From contig NMRA01000201.1 in NCBI GenBank assembly GCA_002633005.1, positions 580,459-644,458 of the forward strand: a stretch of DNA of 64,000 nt, given 5' to 3'. Origin of the DNA: Phoronis australis (lineage: Eukaryota; Phoronida; Phoronidae). The stretch's first letter is position 1; every line of letters begins with the position of its first letter. The notes beneath the pieces were generated by a model. That model was not told the DNA's origin and searched no databases. It saw nothing but the letters and a program-made list of their open reading frames with translations. The translations under genes and the position numbers were made by a program. Below, one piece after another: positions 45,691-58,600 of the stretch.

Positions 45691-48186
45691 CTAGTGAAAA
45701 CGTACAAAGTTTTTGTCAGCATTACGAGCATAGGAAGTCGAGAGGGGTTCAACTACAATTTGCAAAATGCAAACGTTAGAGAAAACTCCAAGAAAGACGC
45801 CTCGATATCGCGAATCAATGAGTAATGTTATGATTATAGCAAATCTTCTAAAATACCATTCGTTGATGTAAGCCTAAACCCAGGGCAGCTGAAGAGATTT
45901 TATAAAACCATTCCCAAGCCTCCTATCTTTCAAGTCCATGGCTACGTCAGGGGGCAACGGTAACTTTGGATCAAATCCTTTTCCAGGTGTTCAAAAGTCA
46001 TTTTCAGCAAAGTTCCCAAGAATAAACTTGCACGTTTAGTAAGAATCTTAGTTTATAAGTTAGAAAAAACAACCCTCAAATACTTCGCTAGTCACGTAGG
46101 TGCAGTGTGATCAGAACAGCCAACGAAAGGACAGAAACGTGTTGTATCTTTGATATTTTTAAGATGACTGCTTCCTGAATCATTTTGTGCTTATTAAACC
46201 AAACAGGAAATTTGTGCCAGCTGTGATGAATTAATGAGTTGATGCTGAGCCTTGTAGTTGTCACTTCTGTTTCACAGTGTTCAAAGAAAGAGGCACATGC
46301 TACCAGAAAACGATGTGGGTTACAACTTTGAGACAGCCACAAAAACAATAGGAAATATTAAAAAACACAGTCACTCTTCCGTTATCTTCAAACGACCGGA
46401 CACAGATGTGATGGTTTTGGGTTCCCTTTTAGCTCATGCAGCAAGCATTTCTGCATCACTCAAGATGTTAGGACAAGCACAGAAGCCGGAGTACTCGATT
46501 AAAGTTCAATCAGTTTTACTCATGGCCGTGGCTCAAGCATTGCTTGGTTTACAAATATTAACAAGAACGGTGACTCAGTTAGAGTTTTCAAAGGTAAAGC
46601 AATCTCAAAACTGCAGATGCTGTAATAATACATGTACACGTATAGTCCTGCCGTAGTTGGGTTCAATATTTGAGTTACCTGATCAACTCATGGAGGGCAC
46701 CGTACTCTTTTTATGTAAGCTCTATGGTGTCTCGTTATCTACAGTTGACGAAGCACGCTACCACATATTCAGGTTGACATCGGCTGTAGAATCACTGTTA
46801 CCTACTGGCTCCTGCTAAAAATATTTTTCTTTGAACAACATTTTCAACTAATTTCATAATATTCAGCACTTTTCTCACCGAGTAACTTCCAATGAACAAA
46901 ACAAAATTACTTCAAATTCTCATTTACAGTTTAGTTTTTCTACGTGCCATTGTTTTCTAGTCAATGGGCTTCTTTGCCAAGTTTGGCAAAATGTCAAATT
47001 TCTCGAAACGTGCAAGCAAAACCCTGGGAACATTTTAGATTATTAAAATATGTCACTTAATGACACCAAAACCGTCAAAATTATATTGCCCCCACTAACA
47101 ACCACCCCCCATCCCCCATGTACATGTAGCCGCCGAAGGCAGTTCCTAAGCTTCCTAGAGTTTAGTGGAGTATGGACTAAAAGATTGAGTACGACTCATT
47201 TGAAGGTTCTTCTGAAATGTTTCGTTTAATTTCAATTCTCTCGATTTGATCACTTTGGCCACACCAAACAAACCTGACCACCATTCGTTCAATGCATTAA
47301 GTGAGTGTGTAGATGGCGATGGCAAAGCAAAAAGCAATATAGGCCTAAGCACCTTCACCCAGTAACAAAAGAGGCCCACATTCAGTAATTCTTTTTCGGG
47401 AAGTTAGTGATCGTCTTGACCGGGTCAATATATCTTTTACATGTTTTTAATTTGTCCGTTATAATTCAGCACGATAATTTCTGATACATCAATGCTAAGG
47501 TTTATTCCCAAAAGGCAACTAGGAAATTGGCCAAGAAATTTGAACTCAGACGTCAATTACTAAAGTTGTTTGAGACAATCTATACACACCTTGTCTGTCT
47601 CATGTTTCGCTTGAGCTCTGAGAATTTATGAAAATGTAGTTCTTTCTATACGTTGTTGCTGTTAGTTAAGCATTAGCAGAAAGGGCTTATTTGCAAGTGC
47701 CTTTAGACGGTGTGTGCTGTAAACATTGCCCAATCCCAGATATGTTATCTCAAGGATCTACAGATAGAAGCTTTTGCTCTCGATTAATGTTCTTTTAATT
47801 ATTTTTTGTGTTTCACTATGGCTTCCTTTTCTCAAGCGCCCCTGTCCCTGTTTCTTTGCCTATCTCGATCACCACGATGTCGCCCTGGCGCTTGTCAAAT
47901 GGAAATACACGGACTTTGCCGGCAACCAGTTCCCTACGGTCATGAAATTTACTGAAACATTTATAAAAAAAATTGTCAACATACCCTCGTGCTGTACCTC
48001 CATGCCGATGGATGCACCGACGATGACAAAAGCCACAAATATTACCACTAATATGGCCACTGAAATCAAAGTGCATTTCGCCGTTGTGCTTGTGTCATCA
48101 GAATGCGTTTCGTTCGAGGTTTCCGTAGCTGAGAACTTTACATTAACTTCACAAATGCCGTTCTTCAAACAGTTTCTTGCTGTTGG
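44924..48186 (-). CDS. Single-pass membrane protein with five LDLa repeats (5' partial)
   Basis: A two-exon model on the - strand: 48186-47985, intron, 45690-44924. The phase-1 junction rebuilds a glycine codon. The first exon has a 24-residue hydrophobic segment (CTLISVAILVVIFVAFVIVG) with an Asn/Thr/Ser-rich stretch before it. After a linker of about 50 residues (KATITTNPTRSEQVSQDNSL) come five LDL-receptor class A repeats. Each has six cysteines and an acidic end: DGSDESNC, DGSDEKVC, DSSDERNC, DNSDELHC, DKSDELNC. These bind calcium and ligands in known proteins. The order membrane segment, then LDLa to the C-terminus suggests a type II protein. No start ATG is visible, so at least one more 5' exon exists. 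Ligand and role are unknown. Confidence 0.75.
46278..46593 (+). CDS. Unassigned + strand exon-like ORF inside the LDLa intron
   Basis: A stop-free 316-nt stretch with an acceptor (CTGTTTCACAG) and a donor (AAAG|GTAAAG), coding for about 105 residues. It includes FKRPDTDVMVLGSLLAHAAS and IKVQSVLLMAVAQALLGLQI, helix-like and hydrophobic toward the end. I recognise no domain and found no partner exons on the + strand. It may be an exon of an unseen gene or transposon, or chance. Confidence 0.3.
47985..48186 (-). CDS. LDLa gene, membrane-anchor exon
   Basis: A 202-nt exon (acceptor TTTACCTTACAG, donor GTATGT on the - strand), phase 0 to 1. It encodes NCLKNGICEVNVKFSATETS, a Thr/Ser/Asp-rich stretch with an N-glycosylation-like NET, then the hydrophobic segment TLISVAILVVIFVAFVIV and MEVQHEG. 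The leading NC.KNGIC could be the end of an EGF-like domain, which would make the orientation less certain than type II. Confidence 0.6.
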
Positions 48187-48630
48187 CTGTAAGGTAAATG
48201 AAAACTACTGTTACAACTTTCCTTAAAATTCTTGCATCAAAGAAAGCGTATACATTTTACGTTCACAATACGTTCATTATTACGATGATCAATTAATTCA
48301 CAAAAAATTCACCGTCATGTCAACAACTGCACAAGTTGTCCTTTCACGATGCGCCATGACGGGCTGTCAAGCAAAGGAAACGTTATTAACACAGTGTAGC
48401 CGCTTTACATGTATTTATGGTTGTTTTTCGATAAAAGTTTTTCTCACTTGTCAACCATGGGCGTGCTTGTGTCTGCGTGAGTGAGGGTGTCCGTGGTTGA
48501 GTAAGCTGCAAACGCGAGCGACGTCTGTGTGGAAGCGGGTGATGTAAAAACGCAGATACTGCTTTAGCTGTGGGTAGGTTTCCTGTACACCACTGGGTAT
48601 GGAATGTTATGCGAAATGGTGACTTTTTTG

Positions 48631-48950
48631 CCGCCTATTTTACCCAAGTGATTCGTGTATTGGCACATGCGCCTAAGTTTTGCGTATAAGCCCAGATTAT
48701 GGCCCATACATTACGTCGCCTACATGTTGGTGCACCTGTTTTGTTTACTGCTGAGCTTGGTAATGGCAAATTTTTACGTTTGCCTCAGTTTATTGGGGAA
48801 TTTTCAAGAAATTTGATAAATAGTTTTGTACTACCGAATTGCCGCACGTTTAGGCGCATGGACCTTTATCCGAAATACCACCTTTTTCGGGTCTTGTTTT
48901 TACCCAAGCGGTTCGCATATTGGCGCAGGCGCCTAATTTTCATATAATAA
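48631..48950. repeat. Pair of diverged direct repeats
   Basis: The segments 48631-48690 and 48893-48950 share TTTACCCAAG.G.TTCG..TATTGGC.CA.GCGCCTAA. They are about 260 bp apart in the same orientation, possibly the ends of an old element. Confidence 0.5.
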
Positions 48951-49500
48951 GTGCATCTCCGCAAAGATGCCCTTGGCATAATGCCGTGTGATTTTAAACC
49001 CTTCACACCATGGTCATAAATGCTTTAATTCGGTTACCAACAAGTTTGGTGTGATATTTTAATTATTTCCTCTTCAAATTGTGTACTTTTAATCAAAAAA
49101 TAACCGCAAAATTAAAACATAATGTGTGGCGACATACGTCATGAGTGGATCCGGTCGTCGTTGCCACTGTGTTGTTCAACACCGGCCACCGCGAGCCGTA
49201 AACTGAGTTTGACTGAGTATTGCGAATGCTAGAGAATGCATTAATAGCAACCGGAAAGACAATATTTCAGTCTTTGCGTTTCTAAAAGGCCCTGTCGTCC
49301 AGAAATGGCACAGGTCCGTGCATTGGATACAGGCATGGCGGTACATGGTGTAGCAAGCGATCAGTTCAGAGGCCACGCTGTGCTCAGCCCATTTTGAAAA
49401 ATAGTGCTTCACTCTGTCGCAGAAATGGAGATTTGATGAAGGTTTCTCCAACGTGTACAGTAAGTGCATTTGACTGAATGTATTACGTTGTACGACTGCT

Positions 49501-49842
49501 ATGTACGTAGTTGTCAAGCACATGTTGAATGTGAGCTTCTATCAGTCTGTTATTGGCCAAGATTTTGTGAGAATGCATACTATCCAGATTCACGTCAATT
49601 CCAATCATAGCGGAAAGTGGGATGCATTGGCCACGAAAATAGCTTTTCAGGTCACAATCGCAGACGGCTCAAAGGCTGGAGTCGGACGCTGGACCGAAAT
49701 AATCGACGAACCACATTGGTACAAAGCTTTCGCAATTTTTGAACGAACAAGACAGAAACGAGTATCATTTACCAGAAACAGAATCCAGTCTGCACCACAT
49801 GTGATACTTCCTGACAAACGCAATCGGCATTCGAAGATATGA
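49501..49842 (+). CDS. Unrecognised 113-codon ORF
   Basis: Starts at a real ATG and runs 113 codons to TGA. The amino-acid composition is normal and not low-complexity: IQIHVNSNHSGKWDALATKI, TIADGSKAGVGRWTEIIDEP. There is an acceptor-like CTTCTATCAG inside at about 49545, so it could instead be an internal exon. No domain is recognised and no codon-bias argument is available. Confidence 0.22.
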   Translation: MYVVVKHMLNVSFYQSVIGQDFVRMHTIQIHVNSNHSGKWDALATKIAFQVTIADGSKAGVGRWTEIIDEPHWYKAFAIFERTRQKRVSFTRNRIQSAPHVILPDKRNRHSKI

Positions 49843-51976
49843 AATCAGTTTCAGATATTCACGACAGGGTAAAAACTTCGGTTACATTTACAGTTCGATA
49901 AATAATGCTCTACACTAAAGTCTGTGGAAAATTAAACCAATATTCAGAAAAGCTTCAGTGACTACTCTGAAATCAGGACTTTCAGCACACTGAGTAGGCT
50001 GCGACTCAGTTTAACTCTCCGAATACACCGGTGCGGGAGGGTCGATTTCGTACGGCCTCAAACAAGTAAAGTCTGCCGAGATGTAAAACATTACCCGTTT
50101 CACCTAGGGCCTGAATGTCGTATTCACCCCCGTCTTCATAATACTCGTCAAGCTCCCTCTCTAAATCGTAACTTACAAACTCACCCTATATTTCCCAAAG
50201 AAATTACTTGTTTAGTTTGATTTTGTGTTATAAAATTATTATACGACGTCTAAAACCTTAAACAGTGAAAAATCCGCACAGTGGGGACGCTTTAATCTCC
50301 AAAACCAGAACTCTATTGATTTGTTTTTCCTCAGAGGTAAACTTCACACTGCAAGATGGAGAACTAAATTCATTCGTCATACCGCAAAAACTTCAGATCG
50401 GATTCATATGAAACTTTTAATTCATGTTTTATAAACTGTTCTTGGGTTGTTTTAATGTTTCCACTCGGACCACGATAGACAGGAAATGCGTTTTCTCAAG
50501 CTCCTCTTTCGTATATCAGAAAAAGCAAAGAACAATTTTAATAGCCGCGCCATACTGAAATTCACAATCCCGCCAGACGGCGATAAGGTCTTTGGTGGAT
50601 AGTCGTTCAGCGCTTTGCCTACCTACAGATCAATTGTAATGTGGACGGGAGGTTTCAACCTATTGGTACAATCAGCGTTTTAACACACTTCCTGCTACTA
50701 TCATATCGGCAAATTTTCATTGATGTGCAGTGGGATGAACTATTGGCTTATGAAAATAGTTAAACCTCTTGGAATATCCATGGATGAAGGACGTCGCGTG
50801 TCATACATTTCCCGGCCGCTGCGAAAAAGAATCCGTGACTGCAGTCAGCGGCTGCGACTGATAACGCCTGAGAATTTCGATCCCCCAATGTCAAAAAGTT
50901 GAAATAAATTAGTGAACTTATCATAGTCAGGCAGTGGGGGGGGGGTTGACAGTGGGATTTATGCCCCTGGTGTTAAAGTAATGAACCACTTTCTGCTCAC
51001 TGAATCTGAGTCTTGTTCAAGCCGAAGTCGCTTTCTCGCTCTCAATACTCTAGAAATTCCTAATATGAAAAGTCCGCTATTATGACATTAGCTCGAACAG
51101 TAGGCTGTTAAAGAAGAGGACAAAGATTTTAAAACTACTTTAATATTCACCTCGTAATTTGTTCTAGACATACATGAGACACAGTTTGTACTTATTAACC
51201 AACTTAACAATGAGGCGCATCTGTGTAATTCCAAACCGATCCAACCGACAACGACCGGTTTGAGCTGTCAGATCGGTAGCCCAGAGCACTTTGCCTAGAT
51301 GAACGGTTGGCTCCAGATATCTGCCCTCTGGGTGTGACCTTTGGGGACCTTGAAGCGGGGTAAATCTTGAGCTAGACTAGGCATGCTATGTACCCGTAAA
51401 AACTTATGACTGACAAACTTCCTCTACAAATTTCTTGAATATCAATTTTAAATATTAAATGTAAACCGTGTGTGTGTGTGGGGGGGGGGGTGTTCATATA
51501 TACATTTTCAAATACTAGATGTTCAAAGAAACCTATTACATGTACGTGTACATTTTTGCAAACTTGTCCACTGACCGAGAGGTCCATGACTTCTTTGAAT
51601 GTCTTCTTTTTTTCCTGAGCTTGGACAATGAAGTTTCCAGTCTCTGCTCACGTACATGTATCGCGAATTGTTTTTGCGACCTCGAACGTTTGAGCAAGTT
51701 CAGTTTCTAGGGTTTCTGGAGGGACCTTCCTAGAGTGCAATTTGTCTGTCATGAGTCATCCAGTGCTCAGTGTGGCACGATTGTCGATTTTAAATCAATT
51801 TGGCTGGTACTTCGAATATCTAATCCACCTCAATTATGGCCGCCCCGGAAGGTCCCCAGAAGCTGCACCTAGATTGCAAATACTGTCAGTCATCAAGTTT
51901 GGTACATACTGGACTCTTGTTTCCAGTCATGCTACGTAAATAAATAACTTAGCTAAAACAGAAACACATGGGCATG

Positions 51977-51982
51977 TTTATT
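51977..51982 (-). terminator. Possible poly(A) signal of the SLC22 gene
   Basis: AATAAA on the - strand, about 340 bp after the SLC22 stop codon. If used, the 3' UTR would include the tRNA-like repeat at 52011-52150. Confidence 0.35.
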
Positions 51983-52010
51983 CTTCAATCGAGTGTACTT
52001 AATCATTTGA

Positions 52011-52150
52011 GAAGGCCAGTGTGGCCTAGTGCAATAAGTGTCCACTTCGATACTCTAGGTCATGGGTTCAGGTGCCACTGAGGCACACTGCTACACCATT
52101 GAGTCTGGTCTTTAGCTCCTCAGCTCGGTTTTAACTATATAATATTAAAG
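52011..52150 (+). mobile_element. Possible tRNA-derived SINE
   Basis: Begins GGCCAGTGTGGCCTAGTGCA, resembling a tRNA A-box region, and has GGGTTCAGGTGCC about 45 bp later, resembling a diverged B box. It ends near an AT-rich tail (TATATAATATTAAAG). The cloverleaf is not complete, so I call a SINE candidate and not a tRNA gene. Confidence 0.4.
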
Positions 52151-52319
52151 CACAAAAATGGCTTCAAATGATTGGTCCGGCAACGGGACCACACTGAGTG
52201 CCCTGCATCCATCTGGTACAATGTGTACCAGACCTCCCGCAATGGTCTATATTTTTACAAAATCATATCTTCCTTTCGCTTAAATGATCAGGTTTGGATA
52301 TTGTCAAGAATAAAGTAGT

Positions 52320-52632
52320 TCACATATACGATGTTACGGTTTCACGTGACTCTCCCAATCCGGTTTTTGATTCTACATATATGCCTAATTCTTTATTTTG
52401 TTCACAGTCTTCTCGTCCTCCCTTCCGGTCTTCGTTTACTGGTGTCATGTAGTCCTCCATGTGCTGATTTCTTGTTTCTTTCAAAACCAGGACGCAGACG
52501 ACAGTAATAAATAAGGTCCCGCCAAACGTCAGGTACGGAATGACTGGTGAAATGTTGTGGAACTCGATTAGCATGGGTGCAACCACGGACCCAATCCGTG
52601 CCCCTACGTCACATGAAGCAAAGCCGATATTT
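52320..52632 (-). CDS. SLC22 exon G: TM11-TM12, C-terminal tail and stop
   Basis: 313 nt (acceptor CTTATCTTTCAG), ending at TGA. It encodes NIGFASCDVGARIGSVVAPM, VIPYLTFGGTLFITVVCVLV, LKETRNQ and a hydrophilic tail (EDYMTPVNEDRKGGREDCEQ). The joined codon R plus N-I-G matches the R-N-x-G motif after the VVR of the previous exon. Confidence 0.88.
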
Positions 52633-55600
52633 CTGAAAGATAAGCAAAATGAAACCCATGTCAAAACTTCTGACATAATGTGTGCAAGTGTACTATCCAT
52701 GGCACCCATTTTTGGATTGGCTGGGAACTTCCGGGATTTGCTTTGCGAGTGAAGGCTCTGAGTGTCATCTCCTTGACTTTTGCGTCTGTTCTGCATGAAA
52801 CAGTCGAAAATCCCTGACTAAAATTATTTCTCAGCCGTAGCTTTTCCAAGGCCATATATGTAAGAGTGGCACTATACAAGGATGATTGGCATACTTGCCA
52901 AGTGTTAACAATCTCTCTAGAAGTGGTGCCGCAAGAGGGCACAGGCCGTTTCTTTAACTTTGTAAGCCAAAACTAGCATGCGTTAAACATATATCTGATA
53001 CAAGACCTCTGCACGGGCATTTTGACATTATGACATTGTAATATGAAAAATTAATCAATTACTGGACTTACGGATTGAATTGGCTACGTTGAGTCCTCAT
53101 CTCGAGGTGTCACGTGACTAGTCATCATGTGACACCTCCAATGCTTCGGATAATAAAAGATATGCCGAAACACGTACTTACCTCGGCAATGAAATAAAAG
53201 ATAGAATTTCATATGCTTTAGCACATTTTACCGTTGGCTCATATATTAAAAGGATACGTTATTGTCTTAAAGACGCACATTTACCCATCCGGGCAGTATC
53301 CGCTATTGTCTGGAGGCGATGAAAAATTTATCACTTCTGTTACCGCTTAATTATTTTCAGCAGAGACCTTCTTTTTAAGGTTTCTGGGAAATCAACCCAG
53401 ACGCGACTACAAGCGCTGAACAATGGAGGGCGTGATCCAGTTGCTTTGGTTTAATGAGTCTGGCTGGGTTAGGCAAACCAATGTCCTTTAGAATTCCTTC
53501 CAATTTTGTACTCTCAACATGTCGACTTCATATACCTTTGTGCAGGATAAAATTCATTTTCATTCACCTTAACAGTCTCCTCGCTACCTCAATCTCTCTT
53601 CGACAACAAGCTCTATCAGGCAGTTTCAGCTATTGGACAAACTCGAACGCAGAACAGCACCATTAAAAAGTCTAAGGATGCATTCCTTATTTTTTCATCC
53701 ATATTTATGGAAGCCCACTCCTATCGTTGTTCGTGGCAGCCTCTGCCGATCTGGTAAGTAATTTAAAATGTATAGAGTCGTGACTCAGACACTGCGACCA
53801 CGCCACCGTAAAGTAAATGTTCAGAAAATAACAATCATGTTATTTAACCCCAATGCACGTTTTTTGGTTTACCTTACAACTGTTGGATAGTGCTCAACAG
53901 TGAAGACTTTTATAATTTTCCAGCCGCCTACTGTTGCTAGCTTAGCGATGAGTGAAAACGCAAACACCAGCTCCGGAGTGTCGGTATCTGAAATAAAATT
54001 TTGACCATATGGTCAACTAGTACGTTCTTCTACCATTTTGACATCCTAAGTAACTCTAGAGTGAAAAAGTTGCTTATATGGCTTTTGCAACACTTTCACC
54101 CTCTGGATAAATCAACTGAAGTTATTGCGGATAATCTAAATGCACGTAAACCGTTAAAAAATACTAAACCCTGTTTTGGTGATTTCAACCAATCTTCGTT
54201 CTGTCACCTGCTATTTACATCTATCAGTGCAAGATTCAAGTAGAAACGTATACTTCGTGTGTAACATATAGGATATTATAGTTCTTGGCGGTTGGTCCCA
54301 ATACTGTAATGGTAAAGTAAGAGGTAAGTAGGCGCTCAAAGCCCATCGTATCACCTTGAGCACTGAACATAACTTACGGTGCGCAGGCGCTACGTTCAAA
54401 TGCCAAAAGCTGGTTGGCTTCACCTACGTGCGCCTACGCCCCACTACAGCGCTGGTTTGTCCTTCCCGACAGTTGTCGTGTAACTCGCCTTAAGCGTGGG
54501 TCACGCTTGTCTATTTAGCAGACTTGTAAGGAGTTTTCAAATTTTGCTGCAAGTTTTTGAGAGTTGCCGAGGGTTGTACATTATGTTTCAGAAAACTGGT
54601 GAAAAAGTCATTTGTAATATCTGTTAAGAGGCCAAAACCGGTTTGGCATCCTTTTTAGTGATGATCTTGCCACAAAGATAAGTCTACATTGTACGTCATG
54701 AAGGTACACTTATGTGACTTATGTTGATCTTGTACAAATTTGTAGGCAAAGGAAGGTTTAATTTAGTGGCCGAACGAAACAAAAGTGACACTATTCATCC
54801 TTCCCAGTCACTCACTTGTCCAATAAAGTATAGGCACACCAACTGTAGCGATGAAGGCAGGGACGATAAAGAGGCAAATAGTCTTTTTCCGGTCAATTCT
54901 GTGAATACATGTACAAACGATGGAATGTTTCATGGGACCACAATAATGCTACAGGTAGTCCAGTAGTTTTTAAAAAATGGATTCCAACGTTCGAGAAAGG
55001 TTCAACATCCAAAACTGAGACTAAAATACCTATTTCTGATCGATTTGGGCTAAATCTCAACACAATCCAAATACATGTAGGTGTTGCTCCACAGACGTGG
55101 TAAAATCGCGACAACTACTGTGTAAGTCCATTCATAAATAAAAGATCTCGAACAAAAGTTCACCTATGCATATTCTTGTTTCGACAGAAGTTTGCTCAAA
55201 CTGCCGAACAATTGTTGTAGGAAAGCTTATCCGAGTTAAGCAGAGTTAAATTGTACAACAAAAAACCTCACAGTTGTTGACCACAGACGCTGTAAAATTG
55301 CGACAACTATTGCGCAAGTCCATTCATAACGAAAAAAATCTCGAACAAAAAATCACCTAGTAAGCATTCTGTTATTTCGCAGAGGTTTGTCTAAACTGCC
55401 GAACAATTGTTGTAGGAAAGTTTGTGAAAGTTTGGCGGAGTTATACAAATGTATGAAGTTTTATCTAGTTTATTTTGAAAACTAGTGTGCCGATAGCAAT
55501 AAAAAACAGTAAAATGATAGAAGTGTCGCATTTTACGAAATCGAAACAAAACACCTATTCGGATGGATACCAACTTTTATCACGATACCCACCCTTACCA

Positions 55601-58600
55601 TTCAAACCTCAAGCTTTTTCACTACCACGGAACCTGAACGCCAACCACACTCGGGCACGTCTGACCACAGATAATTTTTAATGCAAGTGACCCGAGGTGC
55701 GCGACTCGCGGTTTCTGCGCGTTGTCCTCTGTCATCTGCTCTAAAAATATCCGAGGAAAGAGTACATGACTGTTGTTGGAGTTCAAGCTCCGTGGTATTC
55801 TTTTATTCGTGGTGTGTGATAAAGGTTGCGCCACTAGCCAGAGTGGACTGCTCCCCACGAATTCACGTCACAGAGAGACACACACGAGTCGTTGTGTGCG
55901 CTCAATACAATTTTGTGAACCCGTATCCGCCGCAAAACTGATAACATTATCTACCCCTCATTGCCAATCGTACTTGTAGCTAACGAGTAAAGGTAACAAC
56001 CCTCCAGGGATGTCGATTGCGGCGTTGAGGATAAGGTTGATGTATCTGTCGCCTTGAAGGTTTTTTACTCCAAATGCCAATCCGTAGTATGTCAGCCCAC
56101 AACTAAACCTAAAAGTAAACAGTACCACTTCCGGTTACACACAATTCACTACATTAACAATTAAAATCAAATTAAAGTTATTTTGAGCACCGTTACGATG
56201 GGTCAAGAACTGACAACTTCAGAAAAAATGAACTAAATATGAATTGGTTAATTAAAGCATTGACTCCATTTTGATGACGTAAAGCCACAAGAAACAACAA
56301 ATGCAGTGGCAGTCGCAAAATAAAATCATGAGATACTTGTATCGTTGGCCAAATGGATGAACATTCGTACGTTAATTCTTGTTAGAGACGTAAAGTAATT
56401 ATTTAGAAGCATAAAGTGATTCTTCGTAGCGTAAAGTAAATTATTTACGCTGCAAACAAGAAATTTACGCCGTTAAACTACGTGATTGTGTTAATTCTTG
56501 TTAGGAGCGTAAGAGCAATTACTTAGTGGCGTAAAGTAAAAACTTGTAGTGTAACGTACATGTAACTTTTAATGGCGTAAAGTAATCATTTGCGGTGTAG
56601 ATAAATAAATATTTCGCAAATAATTACTTTACGCCTCTAAAAAGAATTAACTTACTTACGTAATTTAATGGCGTAACGTTCATCCAACGATTCATGTACA
56701 TTTGAAACTTAGAAGCCTTTGGTTGAAACGGAAGGACCTGAAGTAATAGTCATACTACGAAACAACGGTCAATGCACATTAAGTCTAAACATTGGACAAT
56801 CGTGATTGTTCGAAACGGGACTGTGTGAACTACTGTCTTCCAACTGACAAGACCTTGTAGGTTTTCGTCGAAAGCTCTATCTGAAATTTTCAATCAAAAG
56901 TGTACGACTGTAGCAATCGACTACCTCGGTGAGGCGGGATAGGAGACCTGGCGAAATGTTTACAACTCAGCACGATTTTGTCCAACATGTTACTTCAGAA
57001 AATCAACGCCAGGTAGCGCATACCGTGCTTACCACGCTAGGAAAAGAAGCGCCGTCTTGCCAAGGTAAATGCGGTTGGTTACAAGATTAAATATGGTGAA
57101 GCTTTTCTTGGCAACACTATTCTCTTCTTCTTTGTTCTTGAAGTTCATTTCAAGCGTTTTCATCGCGTTAGCGTCCACGGAAGGTTTATTGTTGAACCTA
57201 GCAATCTTGTTTAAAATAACTTCACTTTCGGAAAACCGACCTTTAACCATCAGCCACCTCGCACTCTCTGGTATAAAACTGGAAAGGAAAGAAAACCGGT
57301 CAAGTTGCATCCATTCAATTGTAAACTTAGCCCATCTCACTTGACCCAATTCCTCACGACAGCATTCAGCCTGCCAAAGATTAATTCGCAATGGCTTAGC
57401 CAAATAAGTGACAGTCACGAAAGTTTTAATAAATCAAGTATACTACAATAAAAGACGTACCTGCGATTTTTTTAACTCAATACATGCAGTACGTAGGTCA
57501 TTGGATTGGGTAAGCCCATTTCATCTGAATATTATTCAGTTCCACTTACTACAGGAAGAGCGCTTACAGATTTCAGATAATATTCCAAAAAATTATCCAA
57601 ACACATAATTAATTTTGCGAAGACTCCGGGGAGGTGTTCATAGCACGCTAACCCAAGATTCTACCGCAACACATATGACGATGAAAATTAATGAGCACAC
57701 TTAGAAGTAATTAATATAAGACACTAAATAAAAGAAAGTTATATCATGGTAATCATGGTGAGGTAAAACCTTGATAAACACTGACGTAGAATACTGATAT
57801 AGCAGTTGGCGGTGGTGCCGTGAAGACGATTAATGTTTTCAAAATGTGTTACAAAATAGAGAAGGCTTGTGTAGAAGACTTGCCAAATGCAAAAACTGGA
57901 AGTTTCTTTATTAGGTTTGGTAAAACGTTACATAAGGATTTTCTTAAGTTTTATGACAAAAGCATGCTCTTTAGGTATACATGACAATAACGTTTCGTTG
58001 GCCAACTGAAAGATTTGTTCATGCATATGTAAATGAGATCTTACCACCATAACAGAAAATAGGGCAATCCAATCGCTGAAATAGTCATAGCCAGCATTCT
58101 CCAGTTAGGAATCAAATACGCTAGGCCTGACATGATCATTGTTCCGCAGGGCCAGAAGGGAAAGATCTTCCCAAGCGGCCTGTATTTACTTCCAACGTAT
58201 TCCATGGGTACCACGAAAGAAGTGACCAATTTTCCACCGAGGGCAATACCAACAAAGAATCTGGCGGCAGTAAACATCTCCACCGAGACAGAGAAGGCGG
58301 CGATGAAGTTCGTTACCAGGAGGAAGCCGTAGGCTAAAAATAAAGCTTTCTTTCTGCCAATTTTATCGCTCACGTGACCGACTGCAAAACTACCCACTGT
58401 GACTCCGGCCATTTGCACTGAGGTGACGATTCCGGCCGCCCAGTGTCTGCTGCAGACAAGGTTCCACTGTAAGAGAATGAGGGTAAACTTATACGTAGCT
58501 TCAGAGCTTGGGTTTGAAAGAATCGGACTTATTGCGGTTTACAAAGGCTGTTTCCTTTTCGCACTTTCACGTTTCGCCCAATTGCCAGAACTCTTCTCAT

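Larger units (their letters stand above)
48187..52010. other. Spacer between the LDLa and SLC22 genes
   Basis: About 3.8 kb. The upstream exon(s) of the LDLa gene should be here but were not recognised. Contents: a diverged direct repeat (48631-48690 and 48893-48950, both with TTACCCAAG and GCGCCTAA), an unassigned ORF (49501-49842), a poly-G tract at 50936-50948, and a (GT)n-(G)n tract at about 51470-51491. No other gene is supported. Confidence 0.45.

Noticed and set aside
52011-52085. Functional tRNA gene
   Set aside because: The B-box-like motif is diverged and no complete cloverleaf can be drawn; a SINE is more likely.
56341-56691. CRISPR-like array because of the recurring CGTAAAGTAA motif
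   Set aside because: Repeats are short, irregularly spaced and in both orientations, and this is animal DNA.
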